A stretch of 64,000 nt of DNA from JAHFPN01 sp963765745 (lineage in GTDB: Bacteria; Pseudomonadota; Alphaproteobacteria; Rhizobiales; Xanthobacteraceae). Below, in pieces: positions 49,192-58,430 of the stretch. Numbering within the stretch: position 1 is the stretch's first letter; each line of letters begins with the position of its first letter. Made by a program: the position numbers and the translations under genes. Under the pieces are notes generated by a model that did not search any database, was not told the DNA's origin, and saw only the letters and a program-made list of their open reading frames with translations. The stretch lies in the NCBI GenBank assembly GCA_963765745.1, contig CAVXXM010000010.1, positions 62,001 through 126,000 of the forward strand, read 5' to 3'.

Positions 49192-49321
49192 GTCATCCCG
49201 GACGGCGCGTAGCGCCGATCCGGGATCCATAACCACCGCTCTCTCGATTTTGCTCCGCCGGTGTTCCTGGATCCCGGCTCTCGCTCGCGTGCTATCGCGC
49301 GCTCGCTCGGCCGGGATGACA
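49192..49321. repeat. Palindromic intergenic repeat, type 2, inside the glc operon
   Basis: Left arm TGTCATCCCGG...CCGGGATCCATAACCACCG, right arm GGTGTTCCTGGATCCCGG...CCGGGATGACAG, so GGATCC replaces the GGAATCC seen in other copies, yet both arms changed together and pairing is kept. The element begins 13 bases after the glcE stop and ends 14 bases before the glcF ATG. Confidence 0.9.
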
Positions 49322-49335
49322 GGTTAGAGAAGGCA

Positions 49336-50664
49336 ATGCAGACCAATTTCACCCTCGCCCAGCTCGCCGACCCCAATATCGGGGAAGCGGACAAGATTCT
49401 GCGCGCCTGCGTGCATTGCGGCTTTTGCCTCGCGACCTGCCCGACCTACGTGCTGCTCGGCGACGAGCTCGATAGCCCGCGCGGGCGCATCTATCTGATC
49501 AAGGAAATGCTCGAGCACGACCGGCCGGCCGACGCGGAGGTGACGACGCACATCGACCGCTGCCTCTCGTGCCTCGCCTGCATGACCACGTGCCCCTCGG
49601 GCGTGCACTACATGCATCTGGTCGATCATGCGCGCGCGCATATCGAGGAGACCTACCGGCGGCCGCTGCCGGAGCGGATGCTGCGCGCGCTGCTCGCCTG
49701 GCTCATGCCCTATCCGGCGCGCTTCCGCCGCATGCTTTCGTTCGCGCCGCTCGGCAAGCCGTTCGCGCCGCTGCTCGACGTTCTCGGATTCAAGCGGATC
49801 GCCGCGATGCTGCGGCTGGCGCCCTGGCGCTTGCCGCAAGCGGAAACTGAGAAACTCCGGCGTCTATCCGGCGCAAGGCAGGCGCAAGGGCCGCGTCGCG
49901 CTGTTGTCCGGCTGCGTCGATCCGGTGGTGCGGCCGTCGATCCGCGCGGCGGCGATCCGCTTGCTCAATCGCCACGGCATCGAGGTGGTGCTGGCGCGCG
50001 GCGAGGCATGCTGCGGCTCGCTCACCCATCACATGGGCCGCGAGCGCGATGCGCTGCGTTTCGTGAAAAATAATGTCGATGCCTGGATGCGCGAGATCGA
50101 GGGCGACGGGCTCGACGCGATCCTGGTCACCGCTTCGGGCTGCGGCACCACGATCAAGGACTATGGCTTCATGCTGCGCACCGATGCGGCCTACGCAGAG
50201 AAAGCCGAGAAGGTCTCCGCGCTCGCGAAAGACATTTCCGAGTATCTGATGAAACTCGAAATGCCCGCGGCGCCATCGCGCGGCATTTCGGTGGCCTATC
50301 ACTCGGCCTGCTCGATGCAGCACGGCCAGCAGATCGTGCGCGAGCCGAAGGAATTCTGGCACGCGCCGGCTTCGAGGTGCGCGACGTGCCCGAAGGGCAT
50401 CTGTGCTGCGGCTCGGCCGGCACCTACAACCTGCTGCAGCCGGAAATCGCGACGCGGCTGCGCGACCGCAAGGTCGAGAACATCGAAAAGACCGCCCCGG
50501 ATCTGGTGGCCACCGGCAATATCGGCTGCATGGTGCAGATCGGGCAGGGCACCCGAATCCCCGTTGTCCACACGGTGGAGCTGCTCGATTGGGCGAGCGG
50601 CGGGCCCATGCCCAAAGCTTTGCGCGGCAAAGGGTTGCGTGCAGATTTCGAGGTTCGCAGCTGA
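49336..50664 (+). CDS. glcF: Glycolate oxidase iron-sulfur subunit GlcF (two frameshifts)
   Basis: Iron-sulfur subunit of glycolate oxidase. Two 4Fe-4S motifs, CVHCGFCLATCPTY and CLSCLACMTTCPSG, precede two CCG domains (GEACCGSLTHHMGRE and GHLCCGSAGTYNLLQ). An extra C near 49857 (TEKLGVYPAQGRRKG) and a missing base near 50355 (KEFLARAGFEVRDVPEG) need repair; the resulting length, about 443 residues, is normal. ATG at 49336 follows AGAGAAGGC. Malate synthase follows 40 bases downstream, which links glyoxylate formation to its use. Confidence 0.92.
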
Positions 50665-50704
50665 TGCCCTAAGCTCGTGCCAAGATTCGGGTGGGCCGAT
50701 CGGC

Positions 50705-52408
50705 GTGACGAAAAAAGCGAAGAAAACCAAAGGGAAGGCCAAGACCCGGAAGGCCAAAGTCGGCACGCTGCGCCGCCGGCTCGTGCGGACCTCGTCCAAG
50801 AGTCCGGCCAAGCGGCCGTTTGCGAGCCTGCCGGGTGTCGCGGTGCGCGGCGCGGCCGGTCCGCGTTACGACGAAATCCTCACTCGCAACGCGCTTTCCT
50901 TCGTCGCCGATCTGCACCGCCGCTTCGACGCCACCCGCAAGCGCCTGCTCGCGCGCCGGGGCGAGCGGCAGCGGCGCTTCGACACCGGCGAGCTTCCCGA
51001 TTTCCTCGCCGAGACGAAGCACATTCGCGACGGCAACTGGAAGGTCGCGCCGATCCCCAAGGACCTGCAGGACCGGCGCGTCGAACTCACCGGACCGGTC
51101 GACCGCAAGATGGTGATCAACGCGCTCAATTCCGGCGCCGACGTCTATATGGCCGATTTCGAGGACGCCACGTCGCCGACCTGGGCGAACCTCATCGAAG
51201 GGCAGATCAATCTCAAGGACTACTGGGCCGGCAAGCTCACGTACGTCGAGCCGCAGACCGGCAAGCGCTACGCGCCCGGCAAGGAGCGCGCGGTGCTCAT
51301 CGTGCGGCCGCGCGGCTGGCACCTCAACGAGGAGCACGTGATCGTCGACAACGAGCCGGTGTCCGGCGCGCTGTTCGATTTTGCGCTTTATCTCTTCCAC
51401 AACTGGAAGCGTTTCGGACCGGCCAAGACCGGCGCTTATTTCTATCTGCCCAAGATCGAGAACCACCTCGAAGCGCGGCTGTGGAACGAAGTGTTCCTGC
51501 ACGCGCAGCAGAAGCTCGGCATGCCCAAGGGCGCGATCAAGGCGACGGTGCTGATCGAGACACTGCCCGCGGCCTTCGAGATGGACGAAATCCTCCACGA
51601 GCTGCGCGAGCACATCACCGGGCTGAATTGCGGCCGCTGGGACTACATCTTCTCCTTCATCAAGCGGCTCGGGAAGAACAAGCGGTTTCTGACGCCCGAC
51701 CGCGGCACCATGACCATGGACCGCGCGTTCCTGCGCGCCTATTCGCTGCTGCTGATCAAGACCTGCCACCGGCGCGGCGCCTTCGCCATGGGCGGCATGG
51801 CGGCGCAGATCCCGGTGCGCGGCGACGCGCGCAAGAACGATGCCGCCTTCGCCAAGGTGCGCGCCGACAAGGAGCGCGAGGCGCACGACGGCAATGACGG
51901 CACCTGGGTCGCGCACCCGGACCTGGTGCCGATTGCCAAGCAAGTGTTCGACAAGCTGATGCCGAAGCCGAACCAGCTCTCGAAATTGCGCGCCGACGTG
52001 AAGGTTACTCGCGATCAATTGATCGAGGTGCATACCGGCGAGCGCACGGAATCGGGGCTGCGGCAGAACATCCGGGTCGGCATCCAGTACATCGAGGCGT
52101 GGCTGCGGGGCCGGGGTGCGGTGCCGCTCTATGACCTGATGGAGGACGCGGCGACCGCCGAGATCAGCCGGGCGCAGGTCTGGCAGTGGCTCTATCAAAG
52201 GGCCAAGCTCGCCGATGGGCGCGAGGTGACGGCCGAGCTGTTCCGCGTCGTCCTGACCGACGAGATGGCCAAGCTGCGCCAGTCGATCGGGCCGACCAAC
52301 TACGATTTGGGCCGTTTCCCGGAGGCGATCCAGCTCTTTACCGACATGTCGCTGGCGCTGGAGTTCGAGGAGTTTTTGACAGTGCCGGCTTATCGGTTGA
52401 TCGTATGA
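50705..52408 (+). CDS. aceB: Malate synthase A, with Lys-rich N-terminal extension
   Basis: Condenses glyoxylate and acetyl-CoA to malate. Family signatures: YMADFEDATSPTW, LIVRPRGWHLNEEHV, the LNCGRWDYIFSF region, and RGAFAMGGMAAQIP. GTG at 50705 starts the protein; the first 30 residues (TKKAKKTKGKAKTRKAKVG) are a Lys-rich low-complexity tail not found in typical AceB. About 567 residues, intact. Position directly downstream of glcF argues that its main job is to remove glyoxylate from glycolate oxidation, in addition to any glyoxylate-shunt role. Confidence 0.94.
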   Translation: MTKKAKKTKGKAKTRKAKVGTLRRRLVRTSSKSPAKRPFASLPGVAVRGAAGPRYDEILTRNALSFVADLHRRFDATRKRLLARRGERQRRFDTGELPDFLAETKHIRDGNWKVAPIPKDLQDRRVELTGPVDRKMVINALNSGADVYMADFEDATSPTWANLIEGQINLKDYWAGKLTYVEPQTGKRYAPGKERAVLIVRPRGWHLNEEHVIVDNEPVSGALFDFALYLFHNWKRFGPAKTGAYFYLPKIENHLEARLWNEVFLHAQQKLGMPKGAIKATVLIETLPAAFEMDEILHELREHITGLNCGRWDYIFSFIKRLGKNKRFLTPDRGTMTMDRAFLRAYSLLLIKTCHRRGAFAMGGMAAQIPVRGDARKNDAAFAKVRADKEREAHDGNDGTWVAHPDLVPIAKQVFDKLMPKPNQLSKLRADVKVTRDQLIEVHTGERTESGLRQNIRVGIQYIEAWLRGRGAVPLYDLMEDAATAEISRAQVWQWLYQRAKLADGREVTAELFRVVLTDEMAKLRQSIGPTNYDLGRFPEAIQLFTDMSLALEFEEFLTVPAYRLIV

Positions 52409-52451
52409 GGCGGCCGGGGCAAACAAGCACGAGACGGGGGAGGGCGAATCG

Positions 52452-52955
52452 ATGTCGTCGCGTTTGAACGGGTCCCTTGCTGGCGCGGTTCTAGCTACCT
52501 TGGCGCTCCTGCTCTCCATCCCACCCGCGGTTTGGGCGCAAGGCCCGACCCCGTTCGCCAACTTTCACGGCAACTGGACCGGCAACGGCACGATCACCTT
52601 GAGCAGCGGGGCGACCGAGCGCATCCGCTGCCGGGCGAAATACAAAGTCGAGAATTCAGACCGGAACATGCAGCAGGAGCTGCGCTGCGCCAGCGACTCC
52701 TACAAGTTCGAGGTCAACAGCACCATCGATTACAACGGGGGCTCGGTCTACGGCACCTGGGCCGAGATCACCCGTAACGTGAGCGGCGCGGTGAACGGCA
52801 AGGCCGCCGGCAATCTGATCGAGGCGAATGTCGCGGGCGGACCGTTCACGGCGGCGCTCTCGCTGACCACGACCGGCAACGCCCAGGCGGTCACGATCCG
52901 CCCGGCCGGTACCGACGTCACCATGGTGACGATCAACCTGCAGCGCGGCAGATAG
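52452..52955 (+). CDS. Secreted protein of unknown function
   Basis: A 167-residue protein with a signal peptide (GAVLATLALLLSIPPAVWAQ). The mature part begins FHGNWTGNGTITLSSGATERIRCRAKY and is beta-rich with two Cys (RIRCRAKY and LRCASDS) that could form a disulphide; it resembles small lipocalin-like or beta-barrel secreted proteins. Ends in TINLQRG. Starts 43 bases after malate synthase; converges with the MMPL transporter gene. Confidence 0.72.
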   Translation: MSSRLNGSLAGAVLATLALLLSIPPAVWAQGPTPFANFHGNWTGNGTITLSSGATERIRCRAKYKVENSDRNMQQELRCASDSYKFEVNSTIDYNGGSVYGTWAEITRNVSGAVNGKAAGNLIEANVAGGPFTAALSLTTTGNAQAVTIRPAGTDVTMVTINLQRGR

Positions 52956-52995
52956 GGGCGAAGGCTCCTGCCGGGCCCGCGCTCATTCGGCGGGC

Positions 52996-55383
52996 TTATT
53001 CAGCAGGTTTGGGCATCGTGCGTTGGCGTTTGCCCCAGGGCATGCGCTTGCGCAGGAACATCACGGTCGCCGGCAGGATGAGCAGATCGCCGACCAGCGC
53101 CGCGATCATCGCAAACGCGCTGAGCCAGCCGAACAGCCGCAGCGACGGCAGATCCGAAAATACGGTGACCGCGAGCCCGCACGCCAGCACCACGGATGTC
53201 AGGATCAGCGCCGGCCCCACCAGCACCGTCGCGCGCGTGACGCCGACGGCCGGGTCCTCGTGCGGCTTGTCCTCGATGCGGAGCCGGTTGAGGTAGTGGA
53301 TCGTCGCGCTCAGTCCGAGGCCGAAGGAGACCGTCAGCGCCACGACGCTGGCGAATTGCAGGCCCTCGCCCATGGTCCACAGCAGCGCGCCCGAAACCAC
53401 GATCGGGAAAATGCCGGGCAGCACACTCACGAGCATCACCAAGAGCGAGCGGAACGCGATCCCGATGAAGGCGGCGACCAGAATGATCTCGGCGGTCAGC
53501 GCCTGATTCAGCTTTCCGATCATGCTGGCGCTGTTCCTGGCGGCGATCGCCGATAGTCCGGTTACGGAGAGGCGGAAACCCGGGTTCTGCGCGCGCACGG
53601 CGCCGAGCGCCTGGTCGAGTTTCTCGATGACCGGCAGAAGCTCGCTGGCGTCGACGTCGGGAATGCGCCCGGAGACCACGACCGAATCCCGCTCGGCCGA
53701 GATGAAGCGGCGCGTCAGGTGTTCGGGCAGGATCTCGACATATTGCCGGAGCGTATCGATATCGGAGCGGCCCGCCTTCTCGGCGAGCCAGCGCCGGAGC
53801 GTCTCGATCGACCAGACGTTGCCGACGCCGGCCTGCTTTTCCACGATCGCATGCACGTCGGCGATGATTTTCAGCGTTTCCGGCGCGTAGAGCGCGGTGC
53901 CCTTGGGGAACTCGATCAGCACGTCGACCGGATTGGCGCCGGTGAGCTTGGCGTCGAGGCGGCTCGAGGCCGCGACCGCCTGCTGCTTGTCGGGCACCTG
54001 GTCGGCGAGCCGGTAGCGCGGCTCCAAATTGGCGTAAACGGCGATCAGTCCGCCGATCACGACGACGCTGATGAGGCTGTAGAGGCCGGGGTGGCGCACC
54101 ATGCGGACGGCGATGAAGCCGCAGAGCTTGCGCAGCGCGTCCACGGCGGCGTCCGAGCCCTTCACCTTGGCGGCGAAGCGCTCTTCCTTGCGGATCAAAA
54201 GCACGCCGAACAGGGGCACCAGCATCAGCACGGCGACGAAGGCGATCACGGTCGCGACCAGACCCGCGGCGCCGAACGTCTGGATCAGGTGAGAATCGGA
54301 GAACAGCAGGGCCGCAAACGAAAAGCCCGCGGTGGCGTGGGTCAAGACGCAGGCCGGGCCCACGACCAGGATGGCGTTGCGCATCGCCTCGAATTTGTTC
54401 TCGCCGTGCAACAGCCGGTCGCGGGCGAAGAAGGTGAGCTGCATCGAATCCGAGAAGCTGATCACCATGATGAGCGGCGTCATCACGTTGAGGAACATGT
54501 TGAGGCGGAAATCGAGCCAGCCGAGCGCGCCGAGCGCGAGCAGGATCGCCAAGAGCGGCGGCCCGGCGGCGATGATCATGAAGGCGACGCGGCGGAAGAA
54601 CAGGATCGCGATCAGGCAGCCGGCGATGAAGCCGAGCGCGTTGTAGAGCAACCGGTCGCGCTCGACGGCGTTGCGGATCTCCAGCTGCATGACCGGCACG
54701 CCCGAGAGCTGGCCTTTGAGGCCGGTGCCGGCGATTTCGCCGGCCAGGGTCTTGCGGATTTCGGCGACGGTGTCGAACAGGCCTTTGCTTTCGACCACGG
54801 CCGGGTCGAGCGAAAGCACGATGAGCGCGAGCTCGCCGTCCTCCGACAAGAGCTTGCCGCGGATGATCTCGTTGGCGAGCACGCGCTCCTTGAGCTTGTC
54901 GTACTCGGCGCCCTCGGGCAGCTGGTTCGGGAACAGCGCCTCGGGCAGGCGCCCGCCTTCGGGCGGCTGGCGCGCGGAGAACAGCGAAATGATGCCGCGC
55001 GTGCCGTCGATCAATTGCAGGTCGGTGACGAGCTCGCGCAGTTTCTGGATCGATTCGCGCGCCAGCAGCGTCTTGCCTTCGATCACGACCAGCACGTCGA
55101 ATTCGCTCGACGGGAAGCGCCGCGTCACTTCTTCGTATTGTTTGAACTCGGGGGTGTTGGAGCGGAACAGCTGGCTCAGCGAGTCGTCGACCTTGATGCG
55201 CTCGATGCCGAAGAATGCGGCGATGGCGAGCGCCACCAGGATCAGCGCCGAAACAGTCCGGTAGCGGAGCGAAATGAGGCCGATGCGCTCGAGGCCGAGC
55301 CCGAGGTGGCGCGGCTCGCGCCGGTGCCAGGCCAGGCGCTCCTCGGCTGTTTCTGTGGAGTGGCTTGGCCTCTTGTCGGACAC
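52996..55383 (-). CDS. MMPL/RND-family transporter
   Basis: A 795-residue integral membrane protein with two repeats of a helix, a large periplasmic loop and five helices. Typical MMPL features are IKVDDSLSQLFRSNTPEF after the first helix, the central helix motif VISFSDSMQLTFF, GPACVLTHATAGFSFAALLFSD and, in the second half, VSFGLGLSATIHYLNR. Members export lipids, including hopanoids (HpnN) and siderophores; substrate here is not known, though a hopanoid-type role would fit a Rhizobiales genome. Intact gene. Confidence 0.9.
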   Translation of the reverse strand: MSDKRPSHSTETAEERLAWHRREPRHLGLGLERIGLISLRYRTVSALILVALAIAAFFGIERIKVDDSLSQLFRSNTPEFKQYEEVTRRFPSSEFDVLVVIEGKTLLARESIQKLRELVTDLQLIDGTRGIISLFSARQPPEGGRLPEALFPNQLPEGAEYDKLKERVLANEIIRGKLLSEDGELALIVLSLDPAVVESKGLFDTVAEIRKTLAGEIAGTGLKGQLSGVPVMQLEIRNAVERDRLLYNALGFIAGCLIAILFFRRVAFMIIAAGPPLLAILLALGALGWLDFRLNMFLNVMTPLIMVISFSDSMQLTFFARDRLLHGENKFEAMRNAILVVGPACVLTHATAGFSFAALLFSDSHLIQTFGAAGLVATVIAFVAVLMLVPLFGVLLIRKEERFAAKVKGSDAAVDALRKLCGFIAVRMVRHPGLYSLISVVVIGGLIAVYANLEPRYRLADQVPDKQQAVAASSRLDAKLTGANPVDVLIEFPKGTALYAPETLKIIADVHAIVEKQAGVGNVWSIETLRRWLAEKAGRSDIDTLRQYVEILPEHLTRRFISAERDSVVVSGRIPDVDASELLPVIEKLDQALGAVRAQNPGFRLSVTGLSAIAARNSASMIGKLNQALTAEIILVAAFIGIAFRSLLVMLVSVLPGIFPIVVSGALLWTMGEGLQFASVVALTVSFGLGLSATIHYLNRLRIEDKPHEDPAVGVTRATVLVGPALILTSVVLACGLAVTVFSDLPSLRLFGWLSAFAMIAALVGDLLILPATVMFLRKRMPWGKRQRTMPKPAE

Positions 55384-55480
55384 CGGCCGTCCCCGAAATA
55401 TCCGGGCCGGAGGCTACAGGAAATCGCGGTCGCGGGAAGGTCAAATTCGCTTGCGTGCAATGCGGCGCACGAAACGAAAC

Positions 55481-55502
55481 GGGACCGCCCTTGGGCGGCC
55501 CC
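55481..55502 (-). terminator. Putative intrinsic terminator after L,D-transpeptidase
   Basis: On the minus strand GGGGCCGCCC and GGGCGGTCCC pair over ten positions (one G-T) with an AA loop, followed by GTTTCGTTTCG. Lies 26 bases past the L,D-transpeptidase stop. The T tract is weak. Confidence 0.5.
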
Positions 55503-55527
55503 GTCGAAACTCACCTCGGTTGCTGGC

Positions 55528-56370
55528 TCAGATCACCACGACCTTGGTGCCGACCTTCACCTTGTCATAGAGCTCCATCACGTCGTCGTTGCGCATGCGG
55601 AAGCAGCCCGAGGACACGGCCTGCCCGATGGTCCAGGGCTCGTTCGAGCCGTGGATGCGGTAGAGCGTCGAGCCGAGATAGATCGCGCGCGCGCCGAGCG
55701 GGTTATCGACGCCGCCGGCCATCCAGGTCGGCAGGTCGGGCCGGCGCTTCAGCATCTCCGGCGGCGGCGTCCAGTCGGGCCACTCGCGCTTCTGCGAGAC
55801 GCTCTTGATGCCCGACCAGGTGAAGCCGACGCGGCCGACGCCGATGCCGTAGCGGATCGCCTTGCCGTTTTCCTGCACGAGATAGAGGAAGCGGGAGCGG
55901 GTATCGACCACGACGGTGCCCGGCTTTTCATCGGTGATGTAGTCCACGGTCAGCTTGGCGAAGCGCGGGTCGAAGGCGGGCCGCGCCGGCGTTTCGCGCA
56001 CGTCGGGCGCGTCGCGGCGGCCGAACTGCAAGGGCTGCGGCCCATAGAGACGGTCCGGCGCCCGGTCATAATCGGGCGCGGCGTCCTGCCAGGGCCGGTC
56101 GGAAGGCTGGCGCGTCAGCGTGGTGTCGCGGCCGCCGGTGCGGCCGGTGGCCAGAAATTCGAAGAATCCGCCGCCGAAATTGTTGCGCTCGCGGACCGCG
56201 ACGCGCGTACCGGGTGCGAAATCGGGTGGGCCCGCGGGCTGGGCGTCGTAGCGCGGCGCGCTGATGACGAGCGGGCCGGACCGCTCCTGTGCCGGCGCGC
56301 CAGTGTGCACGCCTGCAGTCAGTGCGGCGGTGGTGAAGACGAGAAGCGGAAACGAGATCAGTGTGCGCAT
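55528..56370 (-). CDS. L,D-transpeptidase (YkuD domain)
   Basis: A 280-residue periplasmic enzyme with signal peptide (LISFPLLVFTTAALTAG). The YkuD domain carries the catalytic signature: His in LYRIHGSNEPWTIG and the Cys in SSGCFRM. It would form 3-3 cross-links in peptidoglycan or attach outer-membrane proteins to it. The region between signal and YkuD (residues about 30-125) is Pro/Arg/Asp-rich and probably flexible. Intact; ATG at 56370. Confidence 0.92.
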   Translation of the reverse strand: MRTLISFPLLVFTTAALTAGVHTGAPAQERSGPLVISAPRYDAQPAGPPDFAPGTRVAVRERNNFGGGFFEFLATGRTGGRDTTLTRQPSDRPWQDAAPDYDRAPDRLYGPQPLQFGRRDAPDVRETPARPAFDPRFAKLTVDYITDEKPGTVVVDTRSRFLYLVQENGKAIRYGIGVGRVGFTWSGIKSVSQKREWPDWTPPPEMLKRRPDLPTWMAGGVDNPLGARAIYLGSTLYRIHGSNEPWTIGQAVSSGCFRMRNDDVMELYDKVKVGTKVVVI

Positions 56371-56553
56371 CGACGTACTCTGTACAAAGCGTCGAACTGG
56401 CGGGCCGACATGTGACGGGCCGACATGTAGCGAGTAGACATGGCGCCGCCGTATTTATCCCTAACGAGCCCTGACGACTGATCGGTAAACGCCGGCGCGC
56501 GCCGGGCCAACGCCGGCGCCTGTTTGCGATCATGGTTTACGGAAGGTTGACGC

Positions 56554-57743
56554 TCAGACCGGGCGGCGGATGAGCAGGAAGCAGAGCAATGCGACGGCTG
56601 CGAAGGCTGCGATGATTACAAGCGCAACCGGGTCGGAAAAGCGTTCGATGGCGAAGGCGACGGCGAGCGGGGCGGCCGCCTGCAGCAGGCGCGCCGGGCC
56701 GCCGATCCGCCCCAGCAGCCGGCCATAGCCCTCGGCGCCGAACAGGGCGAGCGGCACCGTTCCGGTCGCGATCGTGATCAGGCCGTTGCAGACGCCGAAC
56801 AGGATCGCGAACGCGGCCGCGACCGGGATCGAGACGCCGAGCAGCAGAAGCAGCGCAAAAGCGGCAAGTAGCAGGGCCACCGAAAAGCGCGCGATCAGCA
56901 GCGGGTGCACCTCGCGGGCGAAGAAGAATTCGCAAAGCCGCGCCGCCACCTGCGCCGGGCCGAACAGCATGCCGATCAGGACGACGGTTCTGGGCTCGAG
57001 GCCCATGCGGTCGAAGATCGCGAGCATATGGGCGCCGAGCGCCGACGGCACGAAGGCATAGGCGGCGAAGGCCGCGGCGACGAAGCAGGAAGATGCGTGC
57101 CGCGCGCCGGCAGCGGCTTTTGCGTCGGCGCGATCTTGTCGGGCGCGGCCGGGCGGGAGTGGGCGTGGTGGCGCGGCAAGGCGAAGGCATGAAGCGGTGC
57201 CGCGACCAGCGCGAGCAGCGCCGCATAGATAAGGAAGGTGCCGCGAACGCCGGCCGCCTCGATGAGGAAATAGGTCGCGGGCCAGCTCAATGTCGAAGCG
57301 AAGCCGCCGATCAGCGTCAGCGTCGTGATCGGCCGCCGCGCCTCGGCGCCGAAAATGCGCCCCAGGCTCGAGAACGCCGGGGTATAGAGCCCGGCCGCCA
57401 TGGCGACGCCGAGCACCGCCCACACGATGAGAAACGAAACTGGATCGGCGGCAAAAGCGAGGCCGACGAGCCCGGCCGCGCCGATGAGTGATCCCGCCGC
57501 CATCACCCAGTGGCCGCCGTGGCGGTCGATCAGGCTTCCGACCAGCGGCGCGGCGAGACCGGAGGCGGCAAGCCCGAGCGAGAAGCCGCCCATGGTGAAG
57601 GCGAGCGACCAGCCGCGCTCATTGGCGATCAGCGGCACGGTCAGCACCGGCGGATAAAAGATCGCACCCCAGGCGAGGAGCTGCGTGACGCCGAGCACCG
57701 GAATCGCGCGCCAGGGTCCGGCGAAACGGGTGAGGAGAGACAT
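56554..57743 (-). CDS. Major facilitator superfamily transporter (one frameshift)
   Basis: A 12-helix MFS permease of about 395 residues after repair. The N-terminal half shows LLAWGAIFYPPVLTVPLIANERGW and the cytoplasmic loop VGSLIDRHGGHWVM (A-motif-like D-R-x-G). One base is gained or lost near 57090 between PARGTH and the fifth to seventh helices. The C-terminal half continues with IGMLFGPAQVAARLCEFF. This type is often annotated as an anion or monocarboxylate transporter, but specificity cannot be predicted. It is followed by another minus-strand gene upstream at 57772. Confidence 0.85.
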
Positions 57744-57771
57744 CGCGGGAAGTCTTACGCGATTCGTTTGC

Positions 57772-58230
57772 TTACGCCGCCGCGCCCGCGCAGCGCACGA
57801 ACACCATGGTGCCGTAGGTGGACGCGGCCTGCTGGTCGATCCACTTCAACACGAGCACCCGGCCGTCCCAGCGGATCACCTCGCGGTCGCCGGAAATCTG
57901 CCCGCCGGCCGGGCCGATATAGGTCGCGCCGGCGCCGCTTCTCACCTCCATCTCGGTCGTGGTGGTGGCGAACGGCATGTGCATCAGGACCGTGGCGCCG
58001 CGGCCGCGGCCGATCACATAGGGATTGCCGCACTGGCCGCGCGCCGCGTTCTCGACGCGCTTGGCATCCTTGGCGTCGTGATAGGAGGCGAGCCCCCAGC
58101 GGCCGGCGAGCTTCTCGGCGCTGAGCGGGGCCGAGACGCCGCGGGCTTCCAGCACGCCGCTCTTCTCCAAATCGGCGATGCAGCCGGAGAGGGCGAAGGC
58201 GAGCAGACAGGAAAGGGTGACGCGGAACAT
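57772..58230 (-). CDS. Predicted outer-membrane or periplasmic lipoprotein
   Basis: A 152-residue protein with a lipobox (LSCLLAFALSGC, lipidated Cys at residue 17) and a beta-rich body: LAGRWGLASYHDAKDAK, GRGATVLMHMP and VLVLKWIDQ. The body resembles small eight-stranded barrels such as the Inh/Omp19-type protease inhibitors, but this is only a loose impression. Intact; ATG at 58230. Confidence 0.7.
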   Translation of the reverse strand: MFRVTLSCLLAFALSGCIADLEKSGVLEARGVSAPLSAEKLAGRWGLASYHDAKDAKRVENAARGQCGNPYVIGRGRGATVLMHMPFATTTTEMEVRSGAGATYIGPAGGQISGDREVIRWDGRVLVLKWIDQQAASTYGTMVFVRCAGAAA

Positions 58231-58292
58231 GGCGGGCTCCCAACCTTAGGCTCGTGTTTTTCGCAGACTTGGGCGAGGGGGACAACGGGGCT

Positions 58293-58424
58293 GTCATTCC
58301 GGCATCGCGAGCGAAGCGAGCGAGGGCCGGAATCCATAGCCACCAGCCTTGCATTCATAGCCACGGCGGTGGTTATGGATTCCGGGTCTCGCGCCGCCAA
58401 TGCGGCGCTCGCCCGGAATGACAG
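58293..58424. repeat. Palindromic intergenic repeat, type 2
   Basis: Left arm GTCATTCCGGC...GGCCGGAATCCATAGCCACC, right arm GCGGTGGTTATGGATTCCGGG...GCCCGGAATGACAGG. The right end lies six bases from the start codon of the TauE-type gene, so the repeat contributes the ribosome-binding region (ACAGGGAACC). Secondary hairpins such as CGAGCGAAGCGAGCG occur within the arms. Confidence 0.9.
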
Positions 58425-58430
58425 GGAACC

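Noticed and set aside
49628..52408. A 926-residue protein joining the middle of GlcF to malate synthase
   Set aside because: Product of a frameshift in glcF near 50355. The true glcF frame has a stop at 50662-50664 and malate synthase starts at 50705.
34905..58430. A CRISPR array formed by the repeated elements
   Set aside because: The copies are over 100 bases, palindromic, several kilobases apart and lie between unrelated genes; no regular spacers and no cas genes are present.
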